Origin: an uncultured bacterium
GTDB taxonomy: Bacteria > Bacillota > Clostridia > Oscillospirales > Oscillospiraceae
Length of the DNA: 32,997 bases
Assembly: GCA_905214155.1 (NCBI GenBank)
Contig: CAJMLC010000002.1
Coordinates: 1-32,997, forward strand
Direction: 5' to 3'
How positions within the stretch are numbered: the stretch's first letter is position 1; each line of letters begins with the position of its first letter. The notes under the pieces were generated by a model. That model had not been told where the DNA came from. It ran no database searches and was given only the letters and a program-made list of their open reading frames with translations. Shown piece after piece: positions 1-7,751 of this stretch. The position numbers and the translations under genes were made by a program.

Positions 1-246
1 CATGGTGACGTTATCCTTGGTGATGACGGGCTGCGGCGGATAGTCGAGCACCTGTTCCTTCAGGCTGACCTTCTTGGCCACACGCTCCACGAACGGGGCC
101 TTGAAGTGCATACCGACGGTCCAGACCGCAGAGAACGCGCCGAGCCGCTCGATGACATACGCGCGGGACTGCTGCACGACATAGATGTTGCGGACGATGA
201 CGATGAGCACCAACACGGCGACCACCAGTACGGGAATCCATTCCAT
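1..246 (-). CDS. SPFH/band-7 (stomatin/prohibitin-like) membrane protein, 3' end outside window
   Basis: The first 82 codons of a minus-strand gene are present; the rest lies beyond the left edge. The start at 246 follows a good AAGGAGG ribosome binding site. Residues 4-19 form a hydrophobic N-terminal membrane anchor. The following stretch (NIYVVQQSRAYVIERLGAF, then GMHFKAPFVERV and VSLKEQVLDYPPQPVITKDN) is the typical beginning of a band-7/SPFH domain. Such proteins oligomerise on the cytoplasmic face of the membrane as scaffolds for microdomains or membrane proteases. An nfeD gene lies 55 bases upstream on the same strand, the classical NfeD-stomatin pairing. Family call is firm from the N-terminus; the subtype cannot be decided without the C-terminus. 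Confidence 0.88.
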   Translation of the reverse strand, partial: MEWIPVLVVAVLVLIVIVRNIYVVQQSRAYVIERLGAFSAVWTVGMHFKAPFVERVAKKVSLKEQVLDYPPQPVITKDNVTM

Positions 247-301
247 AATTGTTCCTCCTTCTTTTCAAAAACGGGTGTATGTTTTGGCCAAATGGCCGGG
301 T

Positions 302-754
302 TTACAGGGTTTCCACAGGGACTTCCACGGGCCGGACGAAGAGCTTCGCGCCTTCGATGCGCGTGATCGTGACGACGGCGTCCGCCGGGATGTTCGCGCC
401 GGTCTCGCTCCGCGCCGTCCAGAGCACGCCGTCGACGCGGACGGCGCCGGTGGCGCGCAGGTCGTCGATCGGCTCGGTGACGAGGGCCTCGCGGCCGATG
501 AGCCGGTCTGCGTTGGTGCGCGTATGTTTTGGCGTGAGCTTCTTGCGCAGGATGGGCCGGAAGATCGCGAGCAGCAGCGCCGACACCACGACAAACAGCC
601 CGAACTGCCACACGAAGCCCAATCCGCACATCGCCGCGATCATACCCGCGAGCGCGCCGCCCATGAACCAGATGCTGACGAGCTGGATCGTCGCGGCCTC
701 GATGCCGATGAAGGCCACGATCGCAATGATCCAGCCGATGATAAAGGGAGTCAT
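302..754 (-). CDS. NfeD-family membrane protein
   Basis: This gene encodes 150 residues. The start at 754 is chosen because AAGGAGG sits a few bases upstream; an in-frame longer start at 808 has no such site and would add a charged, unconserved extension. Residues 4-65 contain three closely spaced hydrophobic segments (FIIGWIIAIVAFIGIEAA; WFMGGALAGMIAAMCGLGF; WQFGLFVVVSALLLAIFRP). The soluble C-terminal part (about 80-150, with LIGREALVTEPI and GVLWTARSE) resembles the OB-fold domain of NfeD proteins. NfeD proteins partner stomatin/flotillin-type SPFH proteins, and one is encoded directly downstream, so the two probably form a membrane-microdomain operon. Length fits the short NfeD class without the serine protease domain. 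Confidence 0.88.
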   Translation of the reverse strand: MTPFIIGWIIAIVAFIGIEAATIQLVSIWFMGGALAGMIAAMCGLGFVWQFGLFVVVSALLLAIFRPILRKKLTPKHTRTNADRLIGREALVTEPIDDLRATGAVRVDGVLWTARSETGANIPADAVVTITRIEGAKLFVRPVEVPVETL

Positions 755-779
755 TTTTCTGCACCTCCTTATAAATTTT

Positions 780-808
780 AGTATCTTATATTTCTCCCGG
801 CCTGTCAA
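780..808 (-). promoter_or_regulatory. Sigma-A-type promoter for nfeD-SPFH
   Basis: On the minus strand TTGACA (803-808) and GATACT (780-785) are separated by exactly 17 bases. The -10 box ends about 25 bases before the nfeD start codon, so the transcript has a short leader carrying the ribosome binding site. Confidence 0.7.
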
Positions 809-841
809 CTGTAACTTTTTTGTAAACCGGCCAGAAAAGTT

Positions 842-870
842 TTGCTATTTCTTAGGGTTTTCTTTATAAT
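842..870 (+). promoter_or_regulatory. Sigma-A-type promoter for the THUMP methyltransferase
   Basis: TTGCTA (842-847) and a perfect TATAAT (865-870) are 17 bases apart on the plus strand. The start codon is at 918. The -35 box is only a partial match, so this is less certain than the divergent nfeD promoter. Confidence 0.6.
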
Positions 871-917
871 AGAAAGTAATATGCCGCGCTGGCGGCGAAG
901 AAAGCGAAGTTTGGAAG

Positions 918-2030
918 ATGAAAGATTTGGAATTCTGCGTACCGTGTCTGTTTGGCCTGGAGGGCCTCGTGGGCGACGAGCTGAAGCGGCTCGGCTGCGA
1001 GGGCGTCCGCGTCGAGGACCGGCGCGTATTTTTTACGGGAGACTTTGCCGATCTGGCAAGGGTCAACCTCTGCTGCCGCATGGGCGAGCGCGTGATGATC
1101 CGCCTCGGCCATTTCCGCGCAATGAGCTTTGAGGATCTGTTTCAGGGCGTCAAGGCCCTGCCGCTCGAGCGCTTCATCCCGAAGGACGGGGCGTTCCCCG
1201 TCAAGGGCTACAGCCTGAACAGCCAGCTGCACTCCGTGCCGGATTGTCAGGCCATCGTGAAAAAGGCGGCGGTCACACGCCTCGGCGAGAAATACGGCCT
1301 CGGCTGGATGCCGGAGACGGGCGCGGCCTATCAGATCCGGTTTTCGATCATGAAGGACGAGTGTGAGGTCTTTCTCGACACGTCGGGTGTCAGCCTGCAC
1401 AAGCGCGGCTATCGCCAGATCGCGAATCTCGCGCCGCTGCATGAGACGATGGCGGCGGCAATGGTGAATCTCGCGCGCTATCGCGGACGGGATTTCTTCT
1501 GGGATCCGTTCTGCGGCTCCGGCACGATCTGCATCGAGGCAGCGCTCATCGCGCTGAACCGCGCGCCCGGCCTGCACCGGAGCTTTGCCGCTGAAAAGTG
1601 GAGCTGCGCCCCGGCGGAGGTCTGGCGTCAGGCCAGAACGGAAGCGATGGATCGCGAGTTCCGCGGGGACTATCACATTCTCGGCTCGGACATCGACCCG
1701 GCCTCGCTCGACATCGCACGCGAGAATGCGCGCAAGGCGGGCGTTGCGAAGCTCATCGAGTTCCGCGAGGCTGATGCGACGAAGATGAGCCTGCCGACGG
1801 ACAAGGGCCTCATCGTCTGCAACCCGCCATACGGCGAACGCATGCTCGAGCAGCGCAGCGCGCAGCGGCTCTATCAGGCGTTCGGCCGGCACATCAAATA
1901 TGCCGACGGCTGGAAAAAATACATCATTTCCTCCGAGCCGGAGTTTGAGCATTACTTCGGCAAGCAGGCCACGAAGAAGCGGAAGCTCTATAACGGCCGT
2001 CTGCAGTGTAATGTTTATATGTATTTCTAA
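918..2030 (+). CDS. THUMP-domain class I SAM-dependent rRNA methyltransferase (YpsC/RlmL family)
   Basis: The 370-residue product has the order expected for the RlmL/YpsC group of 23S rRNA guanine-N2 methyltransferases. An N-terminal ferredoxin-like and THUMP RNA-binding region (about 1-160) is followed by a Rossmann methyltransferase domain. The SAM-binding motif DPFCGSGT is at 196-203, an acidic motif (GSDIDPASLDIARENA) near 256-271, and the catalytic NPPYGER at 302-308; NPPY is the signature of methylation on an exocyclic amino group of a base. The start at 918 is preceded by only a weak GGAAG-like site, but the protein begins with the conserved MKDLEFCVPCLFGLEGLV. It stands alone, with repeats downstream. 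The exact rRNA position modified cannot be read from sequence. Confidence 0.93.
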   Translation: MKDLEFCVPCLFGLEGLVGDELKRLGCEGVRVEDRRVFFTGDFADLARVNLCCRMGERVMIRLGHFRAMSFEDLFQGVKALPLERFIPKDGAFPVKGYSLNSQLHSVPDCQAIVKKAAVTRLGEKYGLGWMPETGAAYQIRFSIMKDECEVFLDTSGVSLHKRGYRQIANLAPLHETMAAAMVNLARYRGRDFFWDPFCGSGTICIEAALIALNRAPGLHRSFAAEKWSCAPAEVWRQARTEAMDREFRGDYHILGSDIDPASLDIARENARKAGVAKLIEFREADATKMSLPTDKGLIVCNPPYGERMLEQRSAQRLYQAFGRHIKYADGWKKYIISSEPEFEHYFGKQATKKRKLYNGRLQCNVYMYF

Positions 2031-2359
2031 TATCCGTGTTTCCCTTTCCGGGGCAGGCATTGCCTGCACGAAGGCTCCCTTGTGTAAAGGGAGCTGTCAG
2101 CGAAGCTGACTGAGGGATTGTCTGGAAAAAACGTCACTGACAGCCCCTCCGTCATTTGCTTTGCAAATGCCACCGTCTCGCTGCGGCTCAGTCATGGCGC
2201 GGGTCTGACAGCCCACCGGGCTGTCATTCAACACCGCGCCGCCGCTTCGCTGCCTTACACAGGGGAGGCTTTGCCCGCTGCGGCGGACTTTCGGCGCGAA
2301 CATCGATGAATTGTTGCTGTTATGGATTCAGACGAGAGAAAAAGGAGAAGGTTCCCTGG
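2031..2359. repeat. Intergenic cluster of dispersed palindromic repeats
   Basis: This 329-base gap holds no convincing gene. It starts with a small hairpin GCAGGC/GCCTGC (2053-2067). It then carries a repeat unit at about 2071-2120 (AAGGCTCCCTTGTGTAAAGG, then GTCAGCGAAGCTGAC) and an inverted relative at about 2247-2292 ending GGAGGCTTTGCCCGCTGCGG. Between them lie CATTTGC/GCAAATG (about 2153-2169) and ACAGCCC/GGGCTGT hairpins. The same unit recurs at 7784-7832 and 25263-25325, with a diverged form at 19843-19891. The first hairpins may also end transcription of the methyltransferase gene. The ribosome binding site AAAGGAG of the lipid kinase is at 2341-2347. Confidence 0.75.
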
Positions 2360-3286
2360 ATGAAACATATTTTTATCATCAACCCCGCTGCGGGGAAATA
2401 CGACCGCACAGAGGAATTTTCCGGCAAGATCGCCGCGGCCTGCGCCTCGCGCGGGCTGGATTATGCGATCCACGTGTCGGAAAAGCCCGGCGACTGCCGG
2501 GACGCGGCGCGCCGCGCCGCCGAGGCCGGTGAGGAGGTCCGCCTCTATGCGTGCGGCGGCGACGGGACGCTGAACGAGGTCGTCAACGGTGCAGCCGGCT
2601 TTGCCAACGCCGCTGTGACGCACTTTCCCGGCGGCTCCGGCAACGACGCGATCAAGATCTTCTCCGAACCCGCCGCGTTCACCGACCTTGACCGGCTGCT
2701 CGACGCGGAGGAGGCCCGTCTCGATCTCATCCGCTGCAACGGCATGTACGCGCTGAACATTCTCTCCATCGGCCTCGACGCCCGCATCGGCACGGACATC
2801 GCCCGCTACAAGCGGCTTCCGTTCGTGACCGGCAAAGGCGCCTACGTGCTCTCCACGATCAACAACCTCTTCCGCGGCATCAGCCAGCACTACCGCGTCA
2901 CGCTCGACGGCGGCGAGACCGTCGAGGGCCGCCAGACCATGATCTGCATCTGCAACGGCCGCTGGTACGGCGGCAGCTTCAATCCCGTGCCGGAGGCGGA
3001 GCCGGACGACGGTCTGCTCGACGTGCTGATCGTGGAGAAGGTCAACCTGCTCCAGGTCGCGGGCGTCATCGGCAAATATCAGAAGGGGCACTATGCCGAC
3101 TATCCGCAGCTCATCCGTCATGTCCGCTGCCGCACCGTCCGCATCGAATGCGAGCGGGAAAACGTCGTCAACGTCGACGGCGAGGCCATCCGCACCACCG
3201 ACGCGCAGATCGAACTGATCCCGCAGGCCATCCGCTTCTTCTATCCGCGCGGATTGACCTATCGCTGCGAGAATTCACAAAAATGA
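2360..3286 (+). CDS. Diacylglycerol/lipid kinase family protein (YegS/BmrU/DgkB-like)
   Basis: The 308-residue protein shows all hallmarks of the DAGK catalytic family: INPAAGK (7-13), GGDGTLNEVVNG (66-77, ATP site) and PGGSGND (90-96). A C-terminal beta-sandwich region includes GRWYGGSFNPVPEAEPDDG and VNVDGEAI. These enzymes phosphorylate diacylglycerol or a related lipid at the membrane; in Gram-positives DgkB recycles diacylglycerol to phosphatidate. The start at 2360 is set by AAAGGAG about 12 bases upstream and by the conserved N-terminus; the open frame extends upstream into repeat DNA and that part is not coding. The exact lipid substrate is not decidable from sequence. Confidence 0.9.
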   Translation: MKHIFIINPAAGKYDRTEEFSGKIAAACASRGLDYAIHVSEKPGDCRDAARRAAEAGEEVRLYACGGDGTLNEVVNGAAGFANAAVTHFPGGSGNDAIKIFSEPAAFTDLDRLLDAEEARLDLIRCNGMYALNILSIGLDARIGTDIARYKRLPFVTGKGAYVLSTINNLFRGISQHYRVTLDGGETVEGRQTMICICNGRWYGGSFNPVPEAEPDDGLLDVLIVEKVNLLQVAGVIGKYQKGHYADYPQLIRHVRCRTVRIECERENVVNVDGEAIRTTDAQIELIPQAIRFFYPRGLTYRCENSQK

Positions 3287-3309
3287 CATAAGTTTTTGTG
3301 AAAAAGCAC

Positions 3310-3337
3310 TTGACTTTTTCGCCGCCATGGGTATTAT
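3310..3337 (+). promoter_or_regulatory. Sigma-A-type promoter of groESL
   Basis: TTGACT (3310-3315) and TATTAT (3332-3337) are 16 bases apart; an overlapping TTATAT at 3334 would give 18. Transcription would start about where the CIRCE element begins, the usual arrangement for HrcA-repressed heat-shock operons. Confidence 0.72.
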
Positions 3338-3345
3338 ATAAGTTG

Positions 3346-3372
3346 TTAGCACTCAGAGGCAATGAGTGCTAA
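3346..3372. promoter_or_regulatory. CIRCE operator (HrcA binding site)
   Basis: TTAGCACTC (3346-3354), a 9-base spacer, and GAGTGCTAA (3364-3372) match the CIRCE consensus in both arms and in spacing. It sits just downstream of the groESL -10 box, so HrcA bound here would block transcription and GroEL-dependent HrcA activity would give feedback control. hrcA itself is not in the window. Confidence 0.97.
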
Positions 3373-3427
3373 AGCAGAACGTAAACACGGCTGCGCGGCA
3401 GCCACACCATACAGGAGGTAATTTGTT

Positions 3428-3700
3428 ATGAAACTGACGCCATTGGCTGACAATGTAGTGCTCAAGCGCTTCGAGGCGGAGGAAAAGACCGCATCGGGCA
3501 TCATTCTTTCCACTGCGAACAAGGAAAAGTCCGCGCTGTGCGAGGTCGTTGCAGTCGGCCCCGGCAAGAAGGACGAGCCGATGACCGTGAAGGCCGGGCA
3601 GAAGGTCCTCACCGCGAAGTTCGCCGGTCAGGAGCTGAAGCTCGACGAGCAGGACTATATGGTCTGCAAGCTCAGCGACATTCTGGCAGTTGTGGAATAA
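3428..3700 (+). CDS. groES: Co-chaperonin GroES
   Basis: The 90-residue product is slightly shorter than the usual 94-97. It has the N-terminal LTPLADNVVLKRFEAEEKTASGI, containing the start of the mobile loop that docks onto GroEL, and the C-terminal LDEQDYMVCKLSDILAVVE. GroES forms the heptameric lid of the GroEL folding chamber in the cytosol. AGGAGG lies about 10 bases upstream of the start. It is the first gene of the CIRCE-controlled operon, with groEL 23 bases downstream. Confidence 0.98.
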   Translation: MKLTPLADNVVLKRFEAEEKTASGIILSTANKEKSALCEVVAVGPGKKDEPMTVKAGQKVLTAKFAGQELKLDEQDYMVCKLSDILAVVE

Positions 3701-3723
3701 GGCAGTAAAGGAGTAATACGATT

Positions 3724-5358
3724 ATGGCAAAGCAGATTGTTTATGGCGAAGAGGCCCGCAAGGCCCTTCTGGCTGGCATTGATCAGCTGGCAAATACCGT
3801 GAAAGTTACCCTCGGCCCGAAGGGCCGCAACGTCGTCCTCGGCAAGAAGTACGGCGCTCCGCTGGTCACCAACGACGGCGTGACGATCGCAAAGGACGTC
3901 GAGCTCGAGGATGCGTTCGAGAACATGGGCGCACAGCTCGTCCGCGAAGTCGCCACCAAGACGAACGACGTCGCCGGCGACGGCACGACGACCGCTACCC
4001 TGCTCGCGCAGGCCATCGTCCATGAGGGCCTGAAGAACGTCTCCGCCGGTGCGAATCCCATGGTCATGCGCAAGGGCATCGAGAAGGCCGTCGCCGTGAC
4101 CGTTGAGGCCATCAAGGCGAACGCGGAAGTCATCAAGGGCTCCGACGACATCGCCCGTGTCGGCGCTGTCTCCTCCGGCGATGAGACCGTCGGCAAGCTG
4201 ATCGCCGAGGCGATGGAGAAGGTCTCCACCTCCGGCGTCATCACCATCGAAGAGTCCAAGACCGCCGAGACCGGTCTGGAAGGCATGCAGTTCGACCGCG
4301 GCTACATCTCCCCCTACATGGTCACCGACACCGAGAAGATGGAAGCTGTCATCGACGATCCGTATATCCTGATCACCGATAAGAAGATCTCCTCGATCCA
4401 GGAGATTCTGCCCCTGCTCGAGCAGATCGTCAAGACCGGCAAGAAGCTGGTCATCATCGCGGAAGATGTCGAGGGCGACGCCCTGGCCACCCTGCTGGTC
4501 AACCGTCTGCGCGGCAGCTTCACCTGCGTCTGCGTCAAGGCCCCCGGCTTTGGCGACCGCCGCAAGGAAATGCTCAAGGACATCGCCGTTCTCACCGGCG
4601 GCACCTATATCTCCAGCGAGCTGAACATGAACCTGCCTGACACGCAGGTGACCGATCTGGGCCGTGCCCGTCAGGTCAAGGTCAGCAAGGACAACACCGT
4701 CATCGTCGACGGCTGCGGCGACCCCAACGCCATCAAGGCGCGTGTGGCCGAGATCAAGAACACCCTGGCTGTCACCACGTCCGATTACGACAAGGAAAAG
4801 CTGCAGGAGCGTCTGGCCAAGCTGTCCGGCGGCGTCGCCGTCATCAAGGTCGGTGCGCAGACCGAAGTCGCCATGAAGGAGCAGAAGCTCCGCGTCGAGG
4901 ATGCCCTGAACGCGACCCGCGCGGCCGTGGAAGAAGGCATTGTCGCCGGCGGCGGCACGGCATTCGTCAACGCGATCCCGGCAGTCGAGAAGCTGGTCGC
5001 CAAGCTCTCCGGCGACGAGAAGACCGGCGCACAGATCATCGCCAAGGCCCTGCAGGCCCCGATCCGTCAGATCGCGGAGAACGCGGGCGTCGACGGCTCC
5101 ATCATCTTTGAGAAGATCCGCTCCTCCCGCAAGGTCGGCTATGGCTACAACGCCTACACCGAGACCTTCTGCGACATGATCCCCGCCGGCATCGTCGACC
5201 CGACCAAGGTCACCCGCACGGCGCTCGAGAACGCAGCGTCCATCGCGTCCTGCGTCCTGACGACCGAGTCCCTCGTGACCGACAAGCCCGATCCCCAGGC
5301 GGACGCGGCCATGGCGGCTGCCGCAGCCCAGGGCGGCGGCATGGGCGGCATGTATTGA
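3724..5358 (+). CDS. groEL: Chaperonin GroEL
   Basis: The 544-residue product is full length and collinear with the family: AKQIVYGEEARKALLAGID at the N-terminus, the ATP-binding VTLGPKGRNVVL and DVAGDGTTTATLLAQAI, the apical domain with CVKAPGFGDRRKEML, and the equatorial EEGIVAGGGTAFVNA. It ends in a flexible GGGMGGMY tail. It builds the two-ring, 14-subunit ATP-driven folding chamber that works with GroES. Nothing is missing or unusual. It ends just before a 240-base gap holding a strong terminator. Confidence 0.99.
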   Translation: MAKQIVYGEEARKALLAGIDQLANTVKVTLGPKGRNVVLGKKYGAPLVTNDGVTIAKDVELEDAFENMGAQLVREVATKTNDVAGDGTTTATLLAQAIVHEGLKNVSAGANPMVMRKGIEKAVAVTVEAIKANAEVIKGSDDIARVGAVSSGDETVGKLIAEAMEKVSTSGVITIEESKTAETGLEGMQFDRGYISPYMVTDTEKMEAVIDDPYILITDKKISSIQEILPLLEQIVKTGKKLVIIAEDVEGDALATLLVNRLRGSFTCVCVKAPGFGDRRKEMLKDIAVLTGGTYISSELNMNLPDTQVTDLGRARQVKVSKDNTVIVDGCGDPNAIKARVAEIKNTLAVTTSDYDKEKLQERLAKLSGGVAVIKVGAQTEVAMKEQKLRVEDALNATRAAVEEGIVAGGGTAFVNAIPAVEKLVAKLSGDEKTGAQIIAKALQAPIRQIAENAGVDGSIIFEKIRSSRKVGYGYNAYTETFCDMIPAGIVDPTKVTRTALENAASIASCVLTTESLVTDKPDPQADAAMAAAAAQGGGMGGMY

Positions 5359-5475
5359 TCTGCGGAACCTCAAAAGCGACCGGCTTCGGCCTTCGGCGGA
5401 TCTTTTCCGCCGAACGCTCTCGTCGTTCTCTTTCGAGCTTCCTTTTGGAATTTCCAAACAGCACCCATCCATCGA

Positions 5476-5510
5476 ACAGCGCCGGTGCATCCGCATCGGC
5501 GCTGTTTTTT
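5476..5510 (+). terminator. Rho-independent terminator of groESL
   Basis: ACAGCGCCG (5476-5484) pairs perfectly with CGGCGCTGT (5497-5505); the stem can extend inward to a 4-base loop. It is followed by TTTTT (5506-5510). A smaller hairpin GGCGGA/TCCGCC lies nearer the groEL stop, around 5395-5411. Confidence 0.88.
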
Positions 5511-5598
5511 GCTGTCCGCAGCTTCTGCGTCCACCATTCATTGTTCTGCAAACAAGAAAACGGGCGGAGCAGCGCTCCGCCCCCACATGACACAGCTG

Positions 5599-6453
5599 TC
5601 AGCTCAAAAATCCGATCTGATCCTTGCAGACGAAATAGATGCGGCGGCTGGTGTCGTTGGCCAGCACGAGCACATTGCCGACACTGCCAAGCACCGCCGC
5701 ATTCCCGACCAGCAGCGGTCCTGCCGTCAGCGACACGCTCTTCCGCCCCGCGACGGTCTCGTCGCAGTCGCACGGCGTCGGCTTCATCGGCGGCGTCCGC
5801 CCCGGCGCGTCTGGGCGGCCCGGATGCAGCGCCTGCCAGAGCAGGCCCTTGAGCTGGTCGTAATCCGTCGGCGTCGTCTCGCCCTCCGCCGCCGGGATCG
5901 TGAACGCGACCGCCGTCAGCGCGCAGAGCGGCACCTCGCCCGCATCGAACGCAGGGCCCTCCGCACAGCACGGCGTCTCCGTGCCGCCCGTGCAGATCGG
6001 GATCGGGTAGTAGATCTGCCCCGAGACCTCCAGATTCTCGCACGAACAGCTGCGGATCCGCTCAAAGCTGCCGGCCAGCGGGCCGGTCAGGTTGTCATAC
6101 CCTGCCGTCGACGTGGCCGGGCAGTCCAGCGATGTACCGAGGACGAAGTTTCTCGTGAAAAACGCAAACTGGGAATAGTCCACCAGCGGCGCGATCCGGG
6201 GATCGCACAGCAGCTGGAGCATCGCGGACATACCTGCCGCGCAGTCACACCCGCAGTCGATGTCCGCAGGCTCCACCTGCGGCGGACGCGGCCTCGGCGG
6301 CATGGGCGGGAACGGCGGGAACGGGCAGATCGGGATGCAGGGCTGCGGCGGCGGGCACGGAGCCGGACCGGGGCATCCGCCCTGGCACGGGGGCCGCGGC
6401 GTCTCACAGCCGCAGCTCTGGCCGGTGGTCGTATAGTTGTTGCATGGACTCAT
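5599..6453 (-). CDS. Unrecognised Cys/Pro-rich protein, possible spore-coat-type component
   Basis: The frame codes for 284 residues from 6453, with AGGAG spaced correctly upstream. I do not recognise a family. Residues 1-60 are dominated by Pro and Cys (CETPRPPCQGGCPGPAPCPP, then PPRPRPPQ). Further cysteine clusters are DIDCGCDC near 65-71, SCSCEN, PCCAEG and PCDCDE. Between them is a more ordinary region (AMLQLLCDPRIAPLVDYSQF), and the C-terminal 60 residues look like a small beta-rich domain (GPLLVGNAAVLGSVGNVLVL). There is no signal peptide. Cysteine-rich, Pro-rich cytoplasmic proteins of this kind occur in spore coats, and a sigma-K-like -10 lies upstream, but that role is inference only. 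It is transcribed divergently from the serine hydrolase gene. Confidence 0.75.
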   Translation of the reverse strand: MSPCNNYTTTGQSCGCETPRPPCQGGCPGPAPCPPPQPCIPICPFPPFPPMPPRPRPPQVEPADIDCGCDCAAGMSAMLQLLCDPRIAPLVDYSQFAFFTRNFVLGTSLDCPATSTAGYDNLTGPLAGSFERIRSCSCENLEVSGQIYYPIPICTGGTETPCCAEGPAFDAGEVPLCALTAVAFTIPAAEGETTPTDYDQLKGLLWQALHPGRPDAPGRTPPMKPTPCDCDETVAGRKSVSLTAGPLLVGNAAVLGSVGNVLVLANDTSRRIYFVCKDQIGFLS

Positions 6454-6497
6454 ATCATCACTCCTATTGCATTGAGTCGGTTTCTCTTTGCTATCAA

Positions 6498-6506
6498 CAC
6501 TATATG
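6498..6506 (-). promoter_or_regulatory. Possible sporulation-type (sigma-K/E-like) -10 element for the Cys-rich gene
   Basis: On the minus strand CATATAGTG resembles the CATAnnnTA -10 box of mother-cell sigma factors, with an AC dinucleotide about 17 bases upstream as in sigma-K promoters. It is about 45 bases before the start codon. No good sigma-A promoter was seen for this gene. The match is short and imperfect, so this is a weak call. Confidence 0.3.
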
Positions 6507-6529
6507 CCGCGCCGCGCCCATCGGTGCGC

Positions 6530-6558
6530 TTGCAATTCCGCCGGTTCTGCGCTATACT
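6530..6558 (+). promoter_or_regulatory. Sigma-A-type promoter of the serine hydrolase gene
   Basis: TTGCAA (6530-6535) and TATACT (6553-6558) have a 17-base spacer. The start codon is at 6589 with an AGGAGG site between. Confidence 0.75.
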
Positions 6559-6588
6559 GCATAATACCGCAAAATCAGGAGGAACCCC

Positions 6589-7731
6589 ATGAAAAAGCTC
6601 ATCTCCGCACTGCTAGCCGTGCTTCTGCTCGCCGCGCCCGCGCTGGCCGCCGATGAACCGGATACGCTTGCCGCCCGCTTCGACGCGCTCCGCGCGGAAT
6701 ATCACCTCGACGAGACGAACTTCGCCGTTTCCTACTATAACACCGTCACCGGCGAGGAATATAACTGGAACGAGACGGCCATGTTCACCGCCGCCAGTAC
6801 CTTCAAGCTCCCGCTCAACCTCTATTATTATGAGCTGCAAAACGAAGGCGCCATCTCCGGCGACACCGTCCTCACCGAGGGCGGCGCCACGCTCGACCGC
6901 TGCCACTATCTCAGCCTCGTCGAGTCCAACAACGAGCTGTCCATCGCCATGCTCTACCGCATCGGCGATTTCCGGACGTATAAGGAGGCGATGCGCCGCT
7001 ATTTCACGATGACCGACGACGAGATCGACCCGAAATACTATCAGGACAATTACTACTGCACCCGCATGATGATGGATGCGCTGAAATACCTCTACGCGCA
7101 CGCGGACGAGTTCCCCGAGATGCTGGATTACATGGAGCAGTCCCTCCCGCGCGATGCCTACTTCCTGCACGACCTCGCGGACAAGGTCACCATCGCGCAC
7201 AAATACGGCTCCTTCGAGGGCGCGGAGAACGACACCGGCATCTTCTATACCGAGCAGCCGTTCCTGCTCGCCGTCTATACGCAGAGCGTCGGCGAGCAGA
7301 TCGTCGCGCTGGCCGCCGACCTTGCCTATGATTATAACCTCGAGCAGACGCGCCTCCAGCGCCAGGCGCAGAACCAGGCCGCGGCAGACGCCGCATGGGC
7401 CGCCGCCATCGAGGCGCAGCGCGCCCGCTTCGCGGCCGATCAGGCCGCCAGCGCCGAGGTGCAGGCCCGCATTGACGTGGAAAAGGCCGCAGCAGAAGCC
7501 GAACGTCTCGCCGCAGAGCAGGCCGAGGCCGCGCGCCTTGCCGCCGAAGCGGCACAGGCGGACGAGAAAAGCTGGGCCGATCAGGTCGACGACCCCGATT
7601 TTGTCTTCGCCTGGTGGATGATCCCGGTCGCCCTTGGCACGTTTGCCCTCGGCGGCGGCATCGTCCTGCTCTTGCTCCGCTCCGCCTCCCGCCGCCATAA
7701 AAAATATACCGGGAAGTATGTCCGCAAATGA
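6589..7731 (+). CDS. Secreted, membrane-anchored serine hydrolase (beta-lactamase-like fold) with Ala-rich coiled coil
   Basis: The 380-residue protein begins with a signal peptide (1-21, KKLISALLAVLLLAAPALA). A class A beta-lactamase-like domain spans about 25-240. It shows the acylation motif S70-T-F-K73, an S113-N-N like the SDN loop, and H204-K-Y-G in place of KTG. I do not see the Glu/Asn (ExxLN) motif of true class A beta-lactamases, so resistance activity is unlikely; a cell-wall-related serine hydrolase is more plausible. Residues about 251-325 are a strongly Ala/Glu/Gln/Arg-rich helix (QAEAARLAAEAAQAD), probably a coiled-coil stalk. A membrane segment at about 341-363 and a basic tail (RRHKKYTGKYVRK) follow, placing the catalytic domain outside the membrane. 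Confidence 0.85.
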   Translation: MKKLISALLAVLLLAAPALAADEPDTLAARFDALRAEYHLDETNFAVSYYNTVTGEEYNWNETAMFTAASTFKLPLNLYYYELQNEGAISGDTVLTEGGATLDRCHYLSLVESNNELSIAMLYRIGDFRTYKEAMRRYFTMTDDEIDPKYYQDNYYCTRMMMDALKYLYAHADEFPEMLDYMEQSLPRDAYFLHDLADKVTIAHKYGSFEGAENDTGIFYTEQPFLLAVYTQSVGEQIVALAADLAYDYNLEQTRLQRQAQNQAAADAAWAAAIEAQRARFAADQAASAEVQARIDVEKAAAEAERLAAEQAEAARLAAEAAQADEKSWADQVDDPDFVFAWWMIPVALGTFALGGGIVLLLLRSASRRHKKYTGKYVRK

Positions 7732-7751
7732 TCCCTTCACGCCGCAGTACT

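Noticed and set aside
3655..5586. 643-codon minus-strand frame opposite groEL
   Set aside because: It is antisense to a certain groEL gene, extends across the terminator, and has Asp/Gly/Leu-rich low-information sequence with no domain.
6589..7731. Antibiotic-resistance beta-lactamase
   Set aside because: SxxK is present but the class A deacylation glutamate motif is not seen and KTG is changed to KYG; the coiled coil and C-terminal anchor are also atypical.
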